Origin: Gnetum montanum
Taxonomy: Eukaryota; Streptophyta; Gnetopsida; Gnetales; Gnetaceae
DNA: 64,000 bases
Direction: 5' to 3'
Assembly: GCA_015680685.1 (NCBI GenBank)
Contig: MNCI01007621.1
Coordinates: forward strand, 1,489,957 to 1,553,956
Every line of letters starts with the position of its first letter. Position 1 is the first letter of the stretch. Position numbers and translations under genes: made by a program. The notes under the pieces are model-generated. The model was given only the letters and a program-made list of their open reading frames with translations. It was not told the origin of the DNA and made no database searches. Below, piece after piece: positions 11,105-23,751 of the stretch.

Positions 11105-11967
11105 TGATGAATCATGATTTGTCAGGCTTCGATATTGGATCTGCGAGATCAGGTATGCGATATCATGACCTAAATAATGATATCAAATACACGATATCGT
11201 GATTCCTGTGTAACCCTATAAATACACATTTGGACGCATAGGAGAGGGGGAGTCAGTAAGTATAGAAGGAGAGTCTTTTTGTTCATTTTTAGTTCACTTC
11301 AATTCTTTCCCCAGTGCATGCCCATAATGTGATGATTGTAATTGTAGAGGACCTTTATTCAAGTGTGACGTACTTAGACACACACATGATCAGCAATAAA
11401 GATCGTGATTACTCCATCATTGTAGCATTCACTTAGCTTTTATTTACTTTAATTGTTAATTATTTACCATTTTTTCTTTAGTTAATATTTACTTGATGGT
11501 CATTTACATTTCATGTTGTTAATGTAGAATGAGTACAACTTAATCACAAGCATTTAAGTGTGACTACTTGGTATCCCAGTAGCGTATCTGGGAGTGCTTG
11601 GGTAACATGTGCTTGGTAATCCCAGAAGTAGTACACAAAGTCCAAGATGTGTATGGATGATTAAGGATGGATGCTCATCACACTTAGGCTAGCTTAGATT
11701 TTCTTCTCATAATGCTCATTAGCTGAATCAAAGTTATTCTCTATTGTCCCTAGGAGTAGCATAGTGATAGAAAACACATCATACACCTCACTCTGGACTA
11801 AACCATATGTGACAAAGCAAATACTAGTCCAAGTGGGAAGATAGTGAACTGCAATCAATGTGTAACTATCTAAATACAACAACTAGTCCATCTGTGGAGT
11901 TTGACAGGATCGTGCTTACATGCTCATATTCGTATGGTTGAGTGTAGGGGTACCTAGCCACTCATTA
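11105..11967 (+). repeat. 3' LTR of A1
   Basis: 863 bp aligned with 3290-4154, starting TGATGAATCATG and ending CTCATTA (CTCATCA in the 5' copy). TATA box at about 11217-11224. GTTAT follows at 11968-11972. Confidence 0.88.
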
Positions 11968-11972
11968 GTTAT
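11968..11972. other. Target-site duplication of A1 (right)
   Basis: GTTAT, identical to 3285-3289. Confidence 0.85.
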
Positions 11973-13210
11973 GCATAAAATGTACCTTCTGTCTCAACCA
12001 TAGTGTTAGATTTCTCCTCAATATCTCTCCCTCATATAGCATAGATTTGATCTTGATTCATAGGTTTATCATCCATTCCTTGATTACTATGAGTTCATCT
12101 ATTTTCATGAACCATCCTAAGATTATTAGCAACTCATCTATTTTCTTGTACAATCCTAGGATTTGGAGTGACATGCTCTATTCTTTTGTTCTACATAATA
12201 CTCTCCCTTTGAAGTAGCTTTGGATAGTCATTTTTAATATTGCCAACCTTATTACAATAGAAGCAAATATTAGATCCTTGTGGAATCCTAGAATTAAATG
12301 GCTAAATTGATCCATTAAATCCTCGAGACTATTACTAAAATAGACCATTCATTATGCTAGTTTGCTTTAATTTATCCTAATCAATTTCAATCATAACTTC
12401 TTTATTTCTTTTTCTTTTTCTTTGATTTTCATTCTCCATTTATTCCCTTTTAATAATAATGGCTCTAGCCTATGCTTCCTTGTAATTAGCCAAAGCTAAT
12501 ATTGCAACTATGGTTTTGATGGAGCACCTTAATGCTTTTACAAATTGCCTAGTATGAATAGCCTTGTTTTATAAAACATGAGGAACATATTCACATCATT
12601 TAGTAAATCTATTAGAAAATTCATAAATAGCTATAGATCCCTAAATTAATCGATTAAACTCATCTTCTTTCTTCTCTAGGTAGCCTTTAAGGATATACTT
12701 ATCTTTGAATAGTTTAGTGCAATTGTTCCCATTCTATTTGTTTATCTTTCCAATGTCTAATTCTTTGATTTACCTTCCACAATCACTTACCTTAACCTTC
12801 TAATTAATATAAAAAGCCAAGACATTTTTTTTCTATAGTAGTGTAATGCAAGCTTAGAAAGCATTTTTCAACTTCTTCAATCTTTCTATAACAACACTAG
12901 GATTTTTAGTGCCTAAGAAGGTAGGTAGATTTATCCTTTTAAAACTATGGATTAATTGCCTTTACTCTTGATCATTTTTTTTCATTCCCAAAGCATTCAT
13001 TGTGATTTTTTTGGTTTTGATGCTGAAGTAAGAGTAACAATTGCTCAAACACTTGATTTTAAGTTACTTGAAAATTTTGAGAATTTTCTAGTGGGGTATC
13101 ATTAATTGATCTCATTTTCTCATTTTGTACTGAATCAAACTTAGAAAATATTAAGTAAATTAGAAAATTTCTAAAATAATTCCATCTTATGACATCCAAG
13201 GAAAATCTAT
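11973..13210 (-). pseudogene. Ty3/gypsy (G1) gag
   Basis: Minus-strand gag of the gypsy element that hosts A1. The capsid part contains a segment like KYILKGYLEKKEDEF and a following YEFSNRFTK, typical of the chromovirus-style gag domain. Nearer the A1 junction lies a decayed zinc knuckle, CFYCNKVGNIKNDYP (about 12240-12290), where the last His and Cys positions have mutated. The frame has many stops. Its protease continues on the far side of A1 at 2757-3289. Confidence 0.7.
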
Positions 13211-13222
13211 GCTTTAATACCA
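13211..13222 (-). other. Primer-binding site of G1
   Basis: The minus strand reads TGGTATTAAAGC, resembling the initiator tRNA-Met complement TGGTATCAGAGC. It lies four bases from the inferred LTR end (TTACA on minus, near 13227). Confidence 0.6.
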
Positions 13223-13226
13223 CCCT

Positions 13227-13804
13227 TGTAACACCCTTATTAATTATCTATAAAATCCTATAAATAACTAATAGAGATGCTACGAGATCCCAAGGATATG
13301 GATTTAACCTTGATTTACTTATTTAAAATAAAGTTATAAAATAAATAAAAATATTAACTATAAGCACAAATATAGTAGAGTAGTATAGCGTAGCAAAGAA
13401 AAATTNGCATGCACCAAAATGAAAATTAATCTTTGCAATGTCATGGTCCAAATGACACAAACAACAGTTTCATAATTATCATACTTTATTATTTATTCAT
13501 AAAAATAAGTACATGACTCAAGTATCCAAAAAGTGTACAAGGTTTCTATATTACAAAGATACAAAATATATAGAATTATTTTTTCCCAATTTAAAGGATC
13601 CACCTTGTGCAAAATTAATTCATCTTTCATCTCATGTACCTCCTCTAGTATTTCCATTACTACTCTAGGCTCTCTAAAAAAAATGTAGGAGGAGTCAGAA
13701 CCCCTCAAATAAGAAATGTTATTTTATTTCACTCTTCATGAACCATAAAGATTATGTGCCAAAAGTCTCAGGATATGGGCTAGGTAAAGGTTTCCAATTA
13801 AATA
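13227..13804 (-). repeat. Part of G1 5' LTR
   Basis: Non-coding sequence starting TGTAACACCC on plus (minus LTR end GGGTGTTACA), the usual end of chromovirus LTRs. The Tekay-like element interrupts it at 13805, and the rest of the LTR may be 23752-23860. The other G1 LTR is not in the window. One N lies at 13406. Confidence 0.5.
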
Positions 13805-16521
13805 TGTTTTACATCCCATCTAGAGATAGTAGGTATGGTCATCTGCTTATGAGTTAGACATTACATGTGAAGTCTCGGTGGGTTTTTGGGGATGAGTTAC
13901 TATATTTTATATGTTATGAGGATTTGTTTTTATGTTATGATTATGCTGTCTTTACATGCTTAACTAATGTGATTATGTACACTAGCCTTGTGTGATGTGT
14001 TAGATAGGTGATGTTGCTGACAAGGCTGTTAGATTGGGGTATAAGAACACCTAACTGGTATATTTTTATGCTCTATGTGTGATTGTGGTATGTAGGCATT
14101 TGTACTATAGCACTATGTTGCATGATGTTCGGGTGTGGTTTTGGCATGTGAATGTGTAGAGCCTATGATAAGGATCTCGTAGGTTCAAACGGATTTTGAT
14201 TTGGAGTCCTAGTGTATCCATTACACATGATTAAAGTTTACAGTATTAGTTGTGGAGATGAAAAATAAAAATAACTTATGAATATCATTCCTTAGAAAAA
14301 AAGAAGAATCATAAATAATTCAAATGAAAAAAGAGAAGAAAAAGTGACTCACGTGAATGAGGAAAGTGCATCATTGGTTTTCTTTTGTTTTGTTAAAACA
14401 TAAAGTAAACATATAGGTTTTATATTGTTTTGTCCACTGCCTCACCATGGCTTACGAGAGAAATTGGATTTTGGGTTCTATTTTTGTTCTTGTTCGTAGA
14501 AATAAAAACACATAGGAGTTTGTTTTCTTTCATTTTTCTTTCTACTCTCTTTTTTTTTCTAGATTTTAAGCCTTGTGGACAATTTTTGCTTACTCTGAAC
14601 CTAGATTTGGAATTAATATGGTCATATTTACGTGGGTGCAGAACTTGTTGGGAGTAAAATGGAGTCCTCCCAGATTTTTGAGGATTTTCTACTTATTTCG
14701 GCCATTTCGCCCAACAATTATAATTGGTGGGTTTTCTTTACCATTCCGTTGTATTTTTGTGCTAGATTAGTGTATATGACAATGTGATGTGGGCATGTAG
14801 GGTAGATAGCTCAAGGATTGAGCTTGGACATGTTATTTTTTCTATTTTCCAAAAATTGTATGATTTTGGTTATGGATTGTGGATTAATATATATGCAATA
14901 TATGGGATGATGTGGAATTGTAGCATAGGATATGTGGTGTTGATGAGACTTGTATGATTGAAATATGCTATTTCTGGGGCCCATTGGGGTGTGAGCATTT
15001 TTGGGCATACCAAGCCTTTTTGGGCTAATTAAATATTATTAAATATTATTTTATTAATCAAACTTTGAATGCACATAAATTTGCTTCCAAGAGTCCAATT
15101 TAGGTAAAATTAGTCTTGTTGGGATCATTTTGGGAAGTACTTTATAATCATGAAATTAGATTCTCTTTAGGAATATCTCATTTTGAAGGTTATTATAGTG
15201 GTCATTTGTATGGATGTATGTGTCTTTTGAGAAATATGGTATTATTTTATCATATCGGGGTCTTCATGTTGTTTTGTTATATTGTGGTATTATTTTTATG
15301 GAATGATTGTAACTATTAGGGGTGGATCTATGCAGTTATGTTTGTTTGGGTGTGTTGTGCTTATGACATGTGTTAACTTAAGCTAGTCAGATTGTGTATA
15401 TGTTTTCATGATGACGCTTGTGATAGTCATTGGTGGGTGGTGCTAGCATGAGGATGTGGACCAGTTGGTGATGAGGCACACTAGAGGTAGTATGGATTGA
15501 CCCCCATTGTGATGCATTAGTGAGGCTCCTATATCAGGCCTCATCTTGAGAGTGGGAGAGCGTAGGTGTGTTCGTTTCTATGGCTAGTATGTGACATAGG
15601 TGTGTTCATCCCTATCTCTAGTCCTTTAGAAGGCTAGTGGTTGCAGGTCATAGGTTGATAGACCCTAGCACTAGTTGGATAAATAAAAGACTAATAAAAG
15701 ACCTGTAGGCAATGGCTATTATGAGTACTCATGGCAATGTTTCACATGCTACACTAAGTATGGCTATGCTAGCCACCACATGGGCTATGTATGTGATAGT
15801 ATTAATTTTTAAGTCATATCATTGAGAATAGGTGTTCTATTTGGATTATGATTGTGTGGATCATGAACTATTTATGATATATCCTAGGTTTGATGACATG
15901 GACATGATAGATGATGTTAAACCATGGCTTTGTCTATGCTTGTATGATAGTATGTTAGCTTTATGGATGATATGGTGTGTGATGTTTTGAGCATGCATAA
16001 GACTAACAATGATTGTAGGTTGCCTTGTACCCCACTCCTCTCCTCTAGTGTAGCACTTGTCGACCATCTAGTAGCGGAAGTGTAAAGGCTTTCCACTTAG
16101 TTGTGTACTAGCTTGATTTAATTACAGGTAAAAGGCACAGGAGCCTAGACTAGCATAGAGAGAGAGAGAGAGAGTAGAGGAGGGGAAATCCTTCAGTGCT
16201 TGGTTATTGTATATTTTCATGTATAGTAGTGTGGAATAGATATCCTTATATGAAACTCTTTGTACTCTTCTATATATGATGATGAGTTTTATGTGTTTTT
16301 GTATTTTAGTAGAGCAGTGTATAGTTTGCTTTATGTAGAGACATGCATTTTTATAATGAGATATGTATGTTGAGTTTTTGGTGTGGTAGGAAAGTTTTGT
16401 ACTGTTTGAGCTTTCTTATTATCATGTATTCTAAACATTATTGGTTTTAGTTATCATGCTTGTGTGCTAAGATTACTTGATCCTAGGCATCACCTTGCCC
16501 TAGTTAGGGTGGGGTATTACA
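13805..16521 (+). repeat. 5' LTR of Tekay-like element
   Basis: Begins TGTTTTACATCCCATC and ends GGGGTATTACA before the primer site. A GA microsatellite lies at about 16157-16174. The short ORFs inside (14430-14770, 15116-15319) recur as shadows in the 3' LTR and are not genes. Confidence 0.88.
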
Positions 16522-16524
16522 TTG

Positions 16525-16536
16525 TGGTATTGGAGC
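16525..16536 (+). other. Primer-binding site of Tekay-like element
   Basis: TGGTATTGGAGC, two mismatches from the initiator tRNA-Met complement, three bases after the LTR end. Confidence 0.75.
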
Positions 16537-16600
16537 TAGTTTACTTTGATGTTGTATGATGGTTAGGGTACTTACTCAATTGTGCTTTTAGGTTACAAAA

Positions 16601-17740
16601 ATGTATAGTAGACATGGTCATGATGATAGTGGGGCCCACATACCAGAAGGACCTAATGATGGACAAGAGTAGCCTCCTCAAACATCTAGTAGTGGTCTTG
16701 CAAATAGGCAACCAGAGCTTATACAACAATTATTACAGATCCTACAGTAGCATGTTGCCACTAGTGATGCTTCCATTCCCATGATTAGGGACGTGAAAAG
16801 TGGTAGTAGTAGTGAAGGCTCAAGAGAATCAAACAAGTAGCATATCAATAGGAAACTAGTGGAGCAATTTTAGAAATTGGGACCTCCTAAGTTTGATGGC
16901 ATTGAGGATCCCACTGTGGCTATAGAATGGTTGGAGGAATTGCAACATGCTTTTGATTTGATGGGCTATTCATTGGTTCAGCAGAATCACTTAGCAATTT
17001 ATCAATTGGTTGGTACTACCCAGCGTTAGTGGACAACTAAAGAGCAAGCCAAGGGATGGACTAGTCAAGAGGTGGCATGGAATGATTTTCTAGAATCTTT
17101 TAAAGATCGTTATGTGTCTACCTAATATGCACAGGCCAAGGAGGATGAGTTCTACCATTTGTATCAAGGTAGTTTGTCTATGGCAAAGAATGATGCTTGT
17201 TTCTCTGAGCTGAGTAGTTATGTACCCCAAATGTAGAAAAATGTTGGGGCATGGATGAATAAGTTTGTTCGAGGTTTGAGACTATCTTTGAAGGATCACT
17301 TATTACCTCTTAGATTGAATTTCCATGATGAATCTAGAGCAGTAGCCATGGATTTAGAGAGGAGCCAACATGAAGATACAGCATGTAGAGAGAGGCAACA
17401 GAGGTAGAAGAGAGGATTGACATTTGGAGAGATGCTTGGCCCATCTAAGTAAGCTCGTGGCCATGGAGGAGAGCATCCAACACCCACTCATGATCCTATT
17501 GTTGGAGCTAGTCATTGAGGCTCTTGTTTGTTATAGATGTGGGTAGCTTGGTCATTTGTAGAGAGATTGCCAAAATTATTTTGCATGTGGGTAGCTAGGG
17601 CATCGAGTTTGAGAGTGCCCAAAGCAGGCAAGCAGTAGTAGAGGTGGCAAGGGTTAAAGACAACAACCTTCAGTTTAGGGTGGACATGGAGCACTAGTCA
17701 CTCAGTCCAGAGGAGGGGACCAGAGGACTTAAGGACAGGT
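16601..17740 (+). pseudogene. Tekay-like gag
   Basis: Gag reading frame starting ATG at 16601 (MYSRHGHDDSG). The capsid core starts at about 16880 with GPPKFDGIEDPTVAIEWLEE, the usual opening of the retrotransposon gag domain, and continues through WNDFLESFKDRY (about 17077). Two zinc knuckles follow at about 17524-17612 (CYRCG..GHL, then a second with CG..GH and ECPK), each with a stop in the loop. The frame carries numerous TAG stops, many at positions where Gln is expected. Confidence 0.8.
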
Positions 17741-20700
17741 GTATGCTTTAATAGACCAGCCTCTAGATGTGTAGCCAAACATAGTGATGGAGATGGGAAG
17801 TATGATTTTGGGCTTTGTTGTGTTAATGTTATTTGATCCAGGTGCTAGCCATTCTTTCATTGATCCTATGGTTGCACATCATGTAGCTCTTGTATGTCAT
17901 TCTCTTTCTCCTGGGTTGATAGTCTCTTCTACTAGGGGTCATGAAACTCAAGTTGATTAGGTGTGTAGAAATGTACCAGTAGAATTGGAAGGTGTGCAAT
18001 GGGTTAGTGATTTACATGTTATGGATCTTGGGGTATATGATGTAATTTTGGGGATGGATTGGTTGTCACAATTCAATGCTAGTTTGGACTATTGGCAAAA
18101 GCTCCTACAACTATAATTAGTTGATGGTGATCTGATTGAGGTACAAACTCATCTAAGGACTATGCAATTGGATTTAATTTCCTCTTGGATGTACCGTAGG
18201 ATGCTTCAAAAAGGGAATGAATGCTTTGTGGCTACAATTTATAAAATAGATATGGTGGTGATAGATCAAATTCCTGTGGTTCATGAATTCCTTGATGTAT
18301 TCCAGTCTGAATTACTAGGTTTTCCACCTAGGTGAGAGATTAAGTTTGAGATTGAACTTAAACCTAGTACAGAGCCTATTTTAAAGGTTGCATAGTGGAT
18401 GTCTCCTGTAGAGCTAGCAGAGTTAAAGATTCAGTTACAAGAATTGCTAGATAAAGGCCTTATTCGACCTAGTGTATCACCATAGGATGCACTGGTGCTA
18501 TTTGTTAAAAAGAATGATGGGGGTTTGTGGTTATGCATAGATTATAGGTAATTAAACTAGGTGATTATGAAAAATAGATATCCTTTGCCATGCATTGATG
18601 ACTAGTTGGATCAACTTCGAGAAGCTCATGTATTCTCAAAGATTGATCTCAAGTTTGGGTATCATCAAGTGCAGGTTCATGAGTAGGATGTGTCAAAGAC
18701 AACATTTGGAACATAGTATCGCCACTATGAGTTTTTGGTACTACCCTTTGGGTTGACAAATGCACTAGCAGTTTTCATGCACCTCATCAATAGTGTGATG
18801 CAACCATTCCTAGATTAGTTTGTGATTATGTTCATTGATGATAGCTTAGTATATTCTCCTCATGAGCAATTTCATGTAGAGAACTTGCGAACAATCTTAC
18901 AAACTTTGAGGGAGTACCAATTGTATGCTTAGCCATCCAAGTGTTTCTTTTGGCAATCAGAGATTTAGTTTTTGGGACATGTGGTGTTAAGATCTAGTAT
19001 CTCTGTAGATCTTGCAAAGATTGTAGTCATTCATGATTGGCCTAGGCCATAATCAGTAGTGAAGGTGTGAAGCTTCTTAGGGTTAGCAGGATATTACCAA
19101 AGATTTGTGGAACATTTCTCTTGCGTAGAATCTCCTTTGACCTAATTGTTGAGAAAGGAGGCTAACTTTACTTAGGGCCCAGCTTGTCAGGCTACATTTG
19201 AAGAGTTGAAGCATAGATTGATGACTACTCTAGTGCTAATATCTCCTACACCAAGACATCCATATGATGTTAGTACTAATGCTTCAGGGGATGGATTTGG
19301 TTGTGTGTTGATGTAGGATGGATAGGTTGTGGCTTATGCATCCTGTCAATTGAGGCCACATGAAACTAGATATCCCATGCATGATCTAGAATTGGATGCT
19401 ATGATCTTTACATTGAAGATTTGGTAGCATTAACTATATGGAAAACAAGTTACTATTTTTTTGATCATAAAAGCCTCCAATATCTTATGAGTCAGGCACA
19501 ATTAAACCTATGACAACGTAGATGTGTGGAGCTACTTGCTGATTTTGATTTCACTATTAAATATAGGTCTAGCAAGACTAAAAAAGTAGTAAATGCATTG
19601 AGTAGGGTGCCGTGTAAGCTTAAAAACTTAATAATCCAATTAGATTTGCAATAGTAGATATGAGAGCAGCAATGCCATGATCCTTGGTGTTACGCATTGA
19701 TGCAACAAATTACCTCTGATGGATTGCTCTTTGTGGATAGTCATGGAGCTGTATAGAGAGATGGTCAAGTATATGTTCTAGAAGCTCTATGACTTTAGTT
19801 GATGGATGAGGCCCACCTAAGCAGATACCAAATGCATATAGGTAGTCAGAAAATGTACTAGAGTTTACAAAAGATGTATTGGTTGCCTGGTATGAAGAGG
19901 AATGTAGGAGAGTATGTATCTCGATGTTTAATTTTCTAGCAAGTGAAGATAGAGCATCAAAGACATAGGGGATATTTGCATTCCCACAATATTCCTTAGT
20001 GGAAATGGAATGTCATTGGTATGGATTTCATTTTTGGTCTTTTGTGAGCTTGTAGTGGCTATGATGCTATATTAGTAGTTGTTGATTTGTTAACAAAGTC
20101 TACCCATTTCCTTGCCACACGATCATTAGTAAGTGTAGTAGAAATTGCACATTTCTTTCTTGTAGAGAATGTGTGGTTGCATGGTGTGCCATGAGGAATT
20201 ATTAGTGATAAAGATGCTTGATTCATGTCAAATTTTTGGCAGGAATTTTAGAAGGAGATGGGTACAAAAATGAATATAAATTTGGCATATCATCTACAAA
20301 CTAATGGTCAAACTGAATGGGTGAATCAAATTCTAGAAGGCATGTTGAGAGCTTGTGCTTTGTAGTATAGAGAAGGTTGGGATTGGATGCTACCATTAGT
20401 TGAATTTGCATATAAAAATAGTTATCAAGAGAGTTTGCAAGTAGCACCATATGCAATTTTATATGGTAGGCCATGTAGAACACATTTATGTTGGGATACC
20501 ATAGAAGATTGTCAGTAGGTGAGCATAGATTTTGTGAGGTAGACTACAAAGTAGATTCAAAAGATCCCAGATAGATTGAGAGTTGCATAGGATAGGTAGG
20601 TAGCATATGCCAATTGATGTCGAAGGCCACTAGAGTGTATAGTGAGAGACCATGTATTTCTTCATGTTTCTTCTTTGAAAGGCCTTACTTGATTTGGTCG

Positions 20701-21082
20701 AAAAGTGAAATTGGCTTCTAGATACATTGGTTCCTTTCAAGTGTTACAATGGATTGGGAAAGTGGCTTATCGGATAGCATTACCTCCTTATTTGGCACAT
20801 GTCCATGATGTATTTCATGTATCTATGCTACAATTTTATGTGCCTAATGAACATCATGTGATTAACCATTTAGAAATATAACTACATTTGGATGTTAATT
20901 ATGTTGAGTAGCCAGTAGAGATTGTTGATTATGTTGCAACAACTATGCAGTAAAGTTATACCTATGGTCAAGATTTTATGGAGTAGACATGTAGCTTCAA
21001 AGGCTACTTGGGAGGTGGAGATTGATATGTGCATGGCTCATCCTAAGATCTTCCAGGAGGAAGATTTTAAAGAAGGGGAGAG
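17741..21082 (+). pseudogene. Tekay-like pol (PR, RT, RNase H, IN, chromodomain-like tail)
   Basis: Protease: FDPGASHSFI (D-S/T-G changed to DPG, about 17840) and later DVILGMDWLSQFNA (about 18040). RT runs about 18390-18990 with [31 protein letters not shown] and FIDDSLVYS (YxDD-type box near 18827). RNase H: about 19170-19620, with DVSTNASG and [10 protein letters not shown], then frameshifts. Integrase: about 19830-20700, with IGMDFIFGLL and a QTNGQTE motif. The tail (20870-21070) includes a shifted ILWSRHVASKATWEVE. Stops are mainly TAG, for example 18816-18818, where the family usually has Gln. The gene is dead. Confidence 0.85.
21068..21082 (+). other. Polypurine tract of Tekay-like element
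   Basis: AAAGAAGGGGAGAG directly before the 3' LTR start TGTTACATCCC at 21083. Confidence 0.75.
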
Positions 21083-23751
21083 TGTTACATCCCATCCATA
21101 GATAGTAGATATTGTCATATGCTTATAAGTTATACATTACATGTGGAATCTTGGTGGGTTTTTAGGGACAAGTTACTATATTTTATATGTTATGAGGCTT
21201 TTTATGTTACGATTATGCTATCTTTACATGCTTAACTAACATGATTATGTACACTAGCCTTGTGTGATGTGTCAGACAGGTGATGTTGCTGGCAAGGGTG
21301 TTAGATTTAGGATACAAGAGCATCTATCTAATATATTTTTATGCTCTATGTGTGACTTTGGTATGTAGGCATTTGTACTATAGAACTATGGTGTGTGATG
21401 TTTGGGTGTGGTTTTGGCATGTGAATGTGTAGAGTATATGATAAAGATGTTGTAGGTTCAAAAAACTTTTGATTTGGAGTCTGGATGTGTCCGTTACACA
21501 TGATTAAAGTTTAAAGTATTAGTTGCAGAGATGAAAAATAAAAATAACGTATGAAAATCGTTCCTTAAAAAAAGAAGAATAATAAATAATTCAAATGAAA
21601 AAAATGAAAAAGAAACTCACATGACATGAGGAAAGCACATCATTGGTTTTCTTTTATTTTTTTAAAACATAAAGTAAACATATAGGTTTTATATTGTTTG
21701 TTCCACCACCTCACCACCACTTAGAGAAGAAATTGGGTTTTGGGTTCTATTTTTTTTCTGTTCATAGAAACAAAAACGCACAGGATTCTGTTTTCTTTTG
21801 GTTTTCTTTGTGCTCTCTTCTTTTCTCTAGATTTTGAGCCTTGTGGATGATTTTTGCTTGCTTTGAACCTAAATTTGGGACTGTTGCAGTCATATTTACA
21901 TGAAGTGCAGAACTTGTTGGGAGCGAAACAGAGTCCTACCAAATTTTTGAGGATTTTCTACTTATTTCAACCTTTCTACCCAACAATTGTAACTGGTGGA
22001 TCATCTTTACCTTTCCCCTATATTTTTGTGCTAGATTAGTGTATATGATTATGTGATGTGGGCATGTGGGGTAGATAGCTCAAGGATTGAGCTTGGATAT
22101 ATATTTTGTCTATTTTTCCAAAATTGTCTAATTTTGGCTACAGATTGTGGATTAATATATATGTAGTATCTAGGATGATGTGGACTTGTAGCATAGGATA
22201 TGTGGTGTTGATGAGACTTGTATGATTGGAATATGCTATTTGTAAGGCCTATTAGGGTGTGAGCGTTTTTGGATGTTCCAATCCTTTCTGGGCTAATTAA
22301 ATATCATTAAATATTATTTTATTAATCAAACTTTGAATATGCATAAAATTACTTCTAGGAGTTTGATTTAGGTAAAATTAGTATCGTTGATATTATTTTG
22401 GGAAGTACTTTATAATCATGGAATTAGTTTTTCTTTGGGCATATCTCATGTTGAAGGTTATTATACTAGCCATTTGTATGGAAGTGCATGTCTTTTGAGA
22501 AATATGGTATTGTTTTGTCATATCAAGATTTTCATGTTGTTCTGTTGCACCATGGTATTATTTTCATGGAAGGAATATAACTGTTAAGGGTGGATCTATG
22601 TAGTTATGTTTGTTTGGATGTGTTGTGCTTATGACATGTGTTGGCTTAAGCTAGTTGGATTATGTATATGTTTTTGCGATGATACTTGTGATGGTTGTTG
22701 GTAGGTGGTGCTAGCATGAGGGTGTGGACCAATTGATGATGAGGCACCCTAGAGGTAGTACGGATTGACCCTCACTATGATGCATCAGTGAGGCTTCTAT
22801 ATTAGGCCCCATCCTGAGAGTGGGAGAGCATAGGTGTGTTCATCCCTACGATTGGTCTGTGGCATAGGTGTGGTTGTCCCTATCACAAATCCTTCAAGAG
22901 GCTAATGGTTGCGGACTAATAAAAGACCTATAAGTAATGGCTGTTATGAGTACTCATGGCAAAATTTCACATGCTACACTAAGTGTGGATATGCAAGCCA
23001 CCACATGGGCTATGTGTGTGATAGTATGGGTTTGTGAGTCATATCATTAAGAATAGGTGTTATGTTTGGATTATGATTGTGTGGATCATGGACTATTTAT
23101 GGTATATCCTAGGTCTTTATGGACTATTTATGATATGGGCATGATAGATGATGTCAGACTGTGTCTTTCTCTATGCTTGTATGATAGTATGTTAGCTTTA
23201 TGAGTGATATGATATGTGATGTTTTGAGCATGCATAAGACTAACAATGGTTGTAAGTTGCCTTGTACCCCACTCCTCTCCTCTAGTGCAACACTTGTTGA
23301 TGATATGGCAAGGGAAGTGTGAAGGCTTCCCACCCAGTTATGTACTAACTTGATTTAATTACAAGTGAAATGTGCAGGAGCCTAGATGAGCATGAAGAGA
23401 GAGAGTAGAGGAGGGAAAATCCTTCAGTGCTTGGTTATTGTATATTTTCATGTATAGTAGTGTGTACTAGATATCCATGTATGAACTCTCTATACTATTC
23501 TATATAAAATGATGAGGTTTATGCATTTTTGTATTTTAGAAAAGTAGTGTATAGTTTGCTTTATGTAGAGACATGCATTTTTATAACGAAATATGTATGT
23601 TGAGTTTTTGGTGTGGTAGGAAAGTTCTGTACCATTTGACCTTTCTTATTATCATGTATTTTGCACATTATTGGTTCTAGTTATCAAGATTCTATGCTAA
23701 GATTACTTGATCCTAGGCATCATCCTACCCTAGCTAGGTTGGGGTGTTATA
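21083..23751 (+). repeat. 3' LTR of Tekay-like element
   Basis: Aligns with 13805-16521 along its length. The end has decayed to GGGGTGTTATA. The following 110 bp may be the rest of the interrupted G1 LTR. Confidence 0.87.

Larger units (their letters stand above)
3290..11967 (+). mobile_element. Complete family-A LTR retrotransposon A1 (no pol)
   Basis: An 8.68-kb element with two LTRs (3290-4154, 11105-11967), a tRNA-Asp primer site, a polypurine tract and GTTAT duplications. Inside are gag, a long spacer with an internal promoter-like block, and ORF2. I find no reverse transcriptase, RNase H or integrase motifs, and the distance from gag to ORF2 (1.8 kb) is too short for pol. A2 has the same plan, so lack of pol is a family trait. 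It must depend on enzymes supplied by a relative, plausibly family B, which shares the primer type, polypurine context, gag and ORF2. Both ORFs contain many stops. Confidence 0.88.
13805..23751 (+). mobile_element. Tekay/Del-like Ty3/gypsy chromovirus
   Basis: Complete but decayed 9.95-kb element with unusually long LTRs (13805-16521 and 21083-23751, about 2.7 kb each) and a short 4.56-kb internal region with primer site, gag, protease, RT, RNase H, integrase and polypurine tract. The LTRs align throughout with moderate divergence and several indels, so the copy is old. Integrase is followed by a region ending in KATWEVE, like the chromodomain-type tail of Tekay/Del chromoviruses. No clear 5-bp duplication is visible. 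Confidence 0.88.

Noticed and set aside
14430-15319. Hydrophobic ORFs that look like small membrane proteins
   Set aside because: They lie inside the Tekay-like 5' LTR and recur in altered form in the 3' LTR (21721-22587); they are LTR shadows with T-rich composition.
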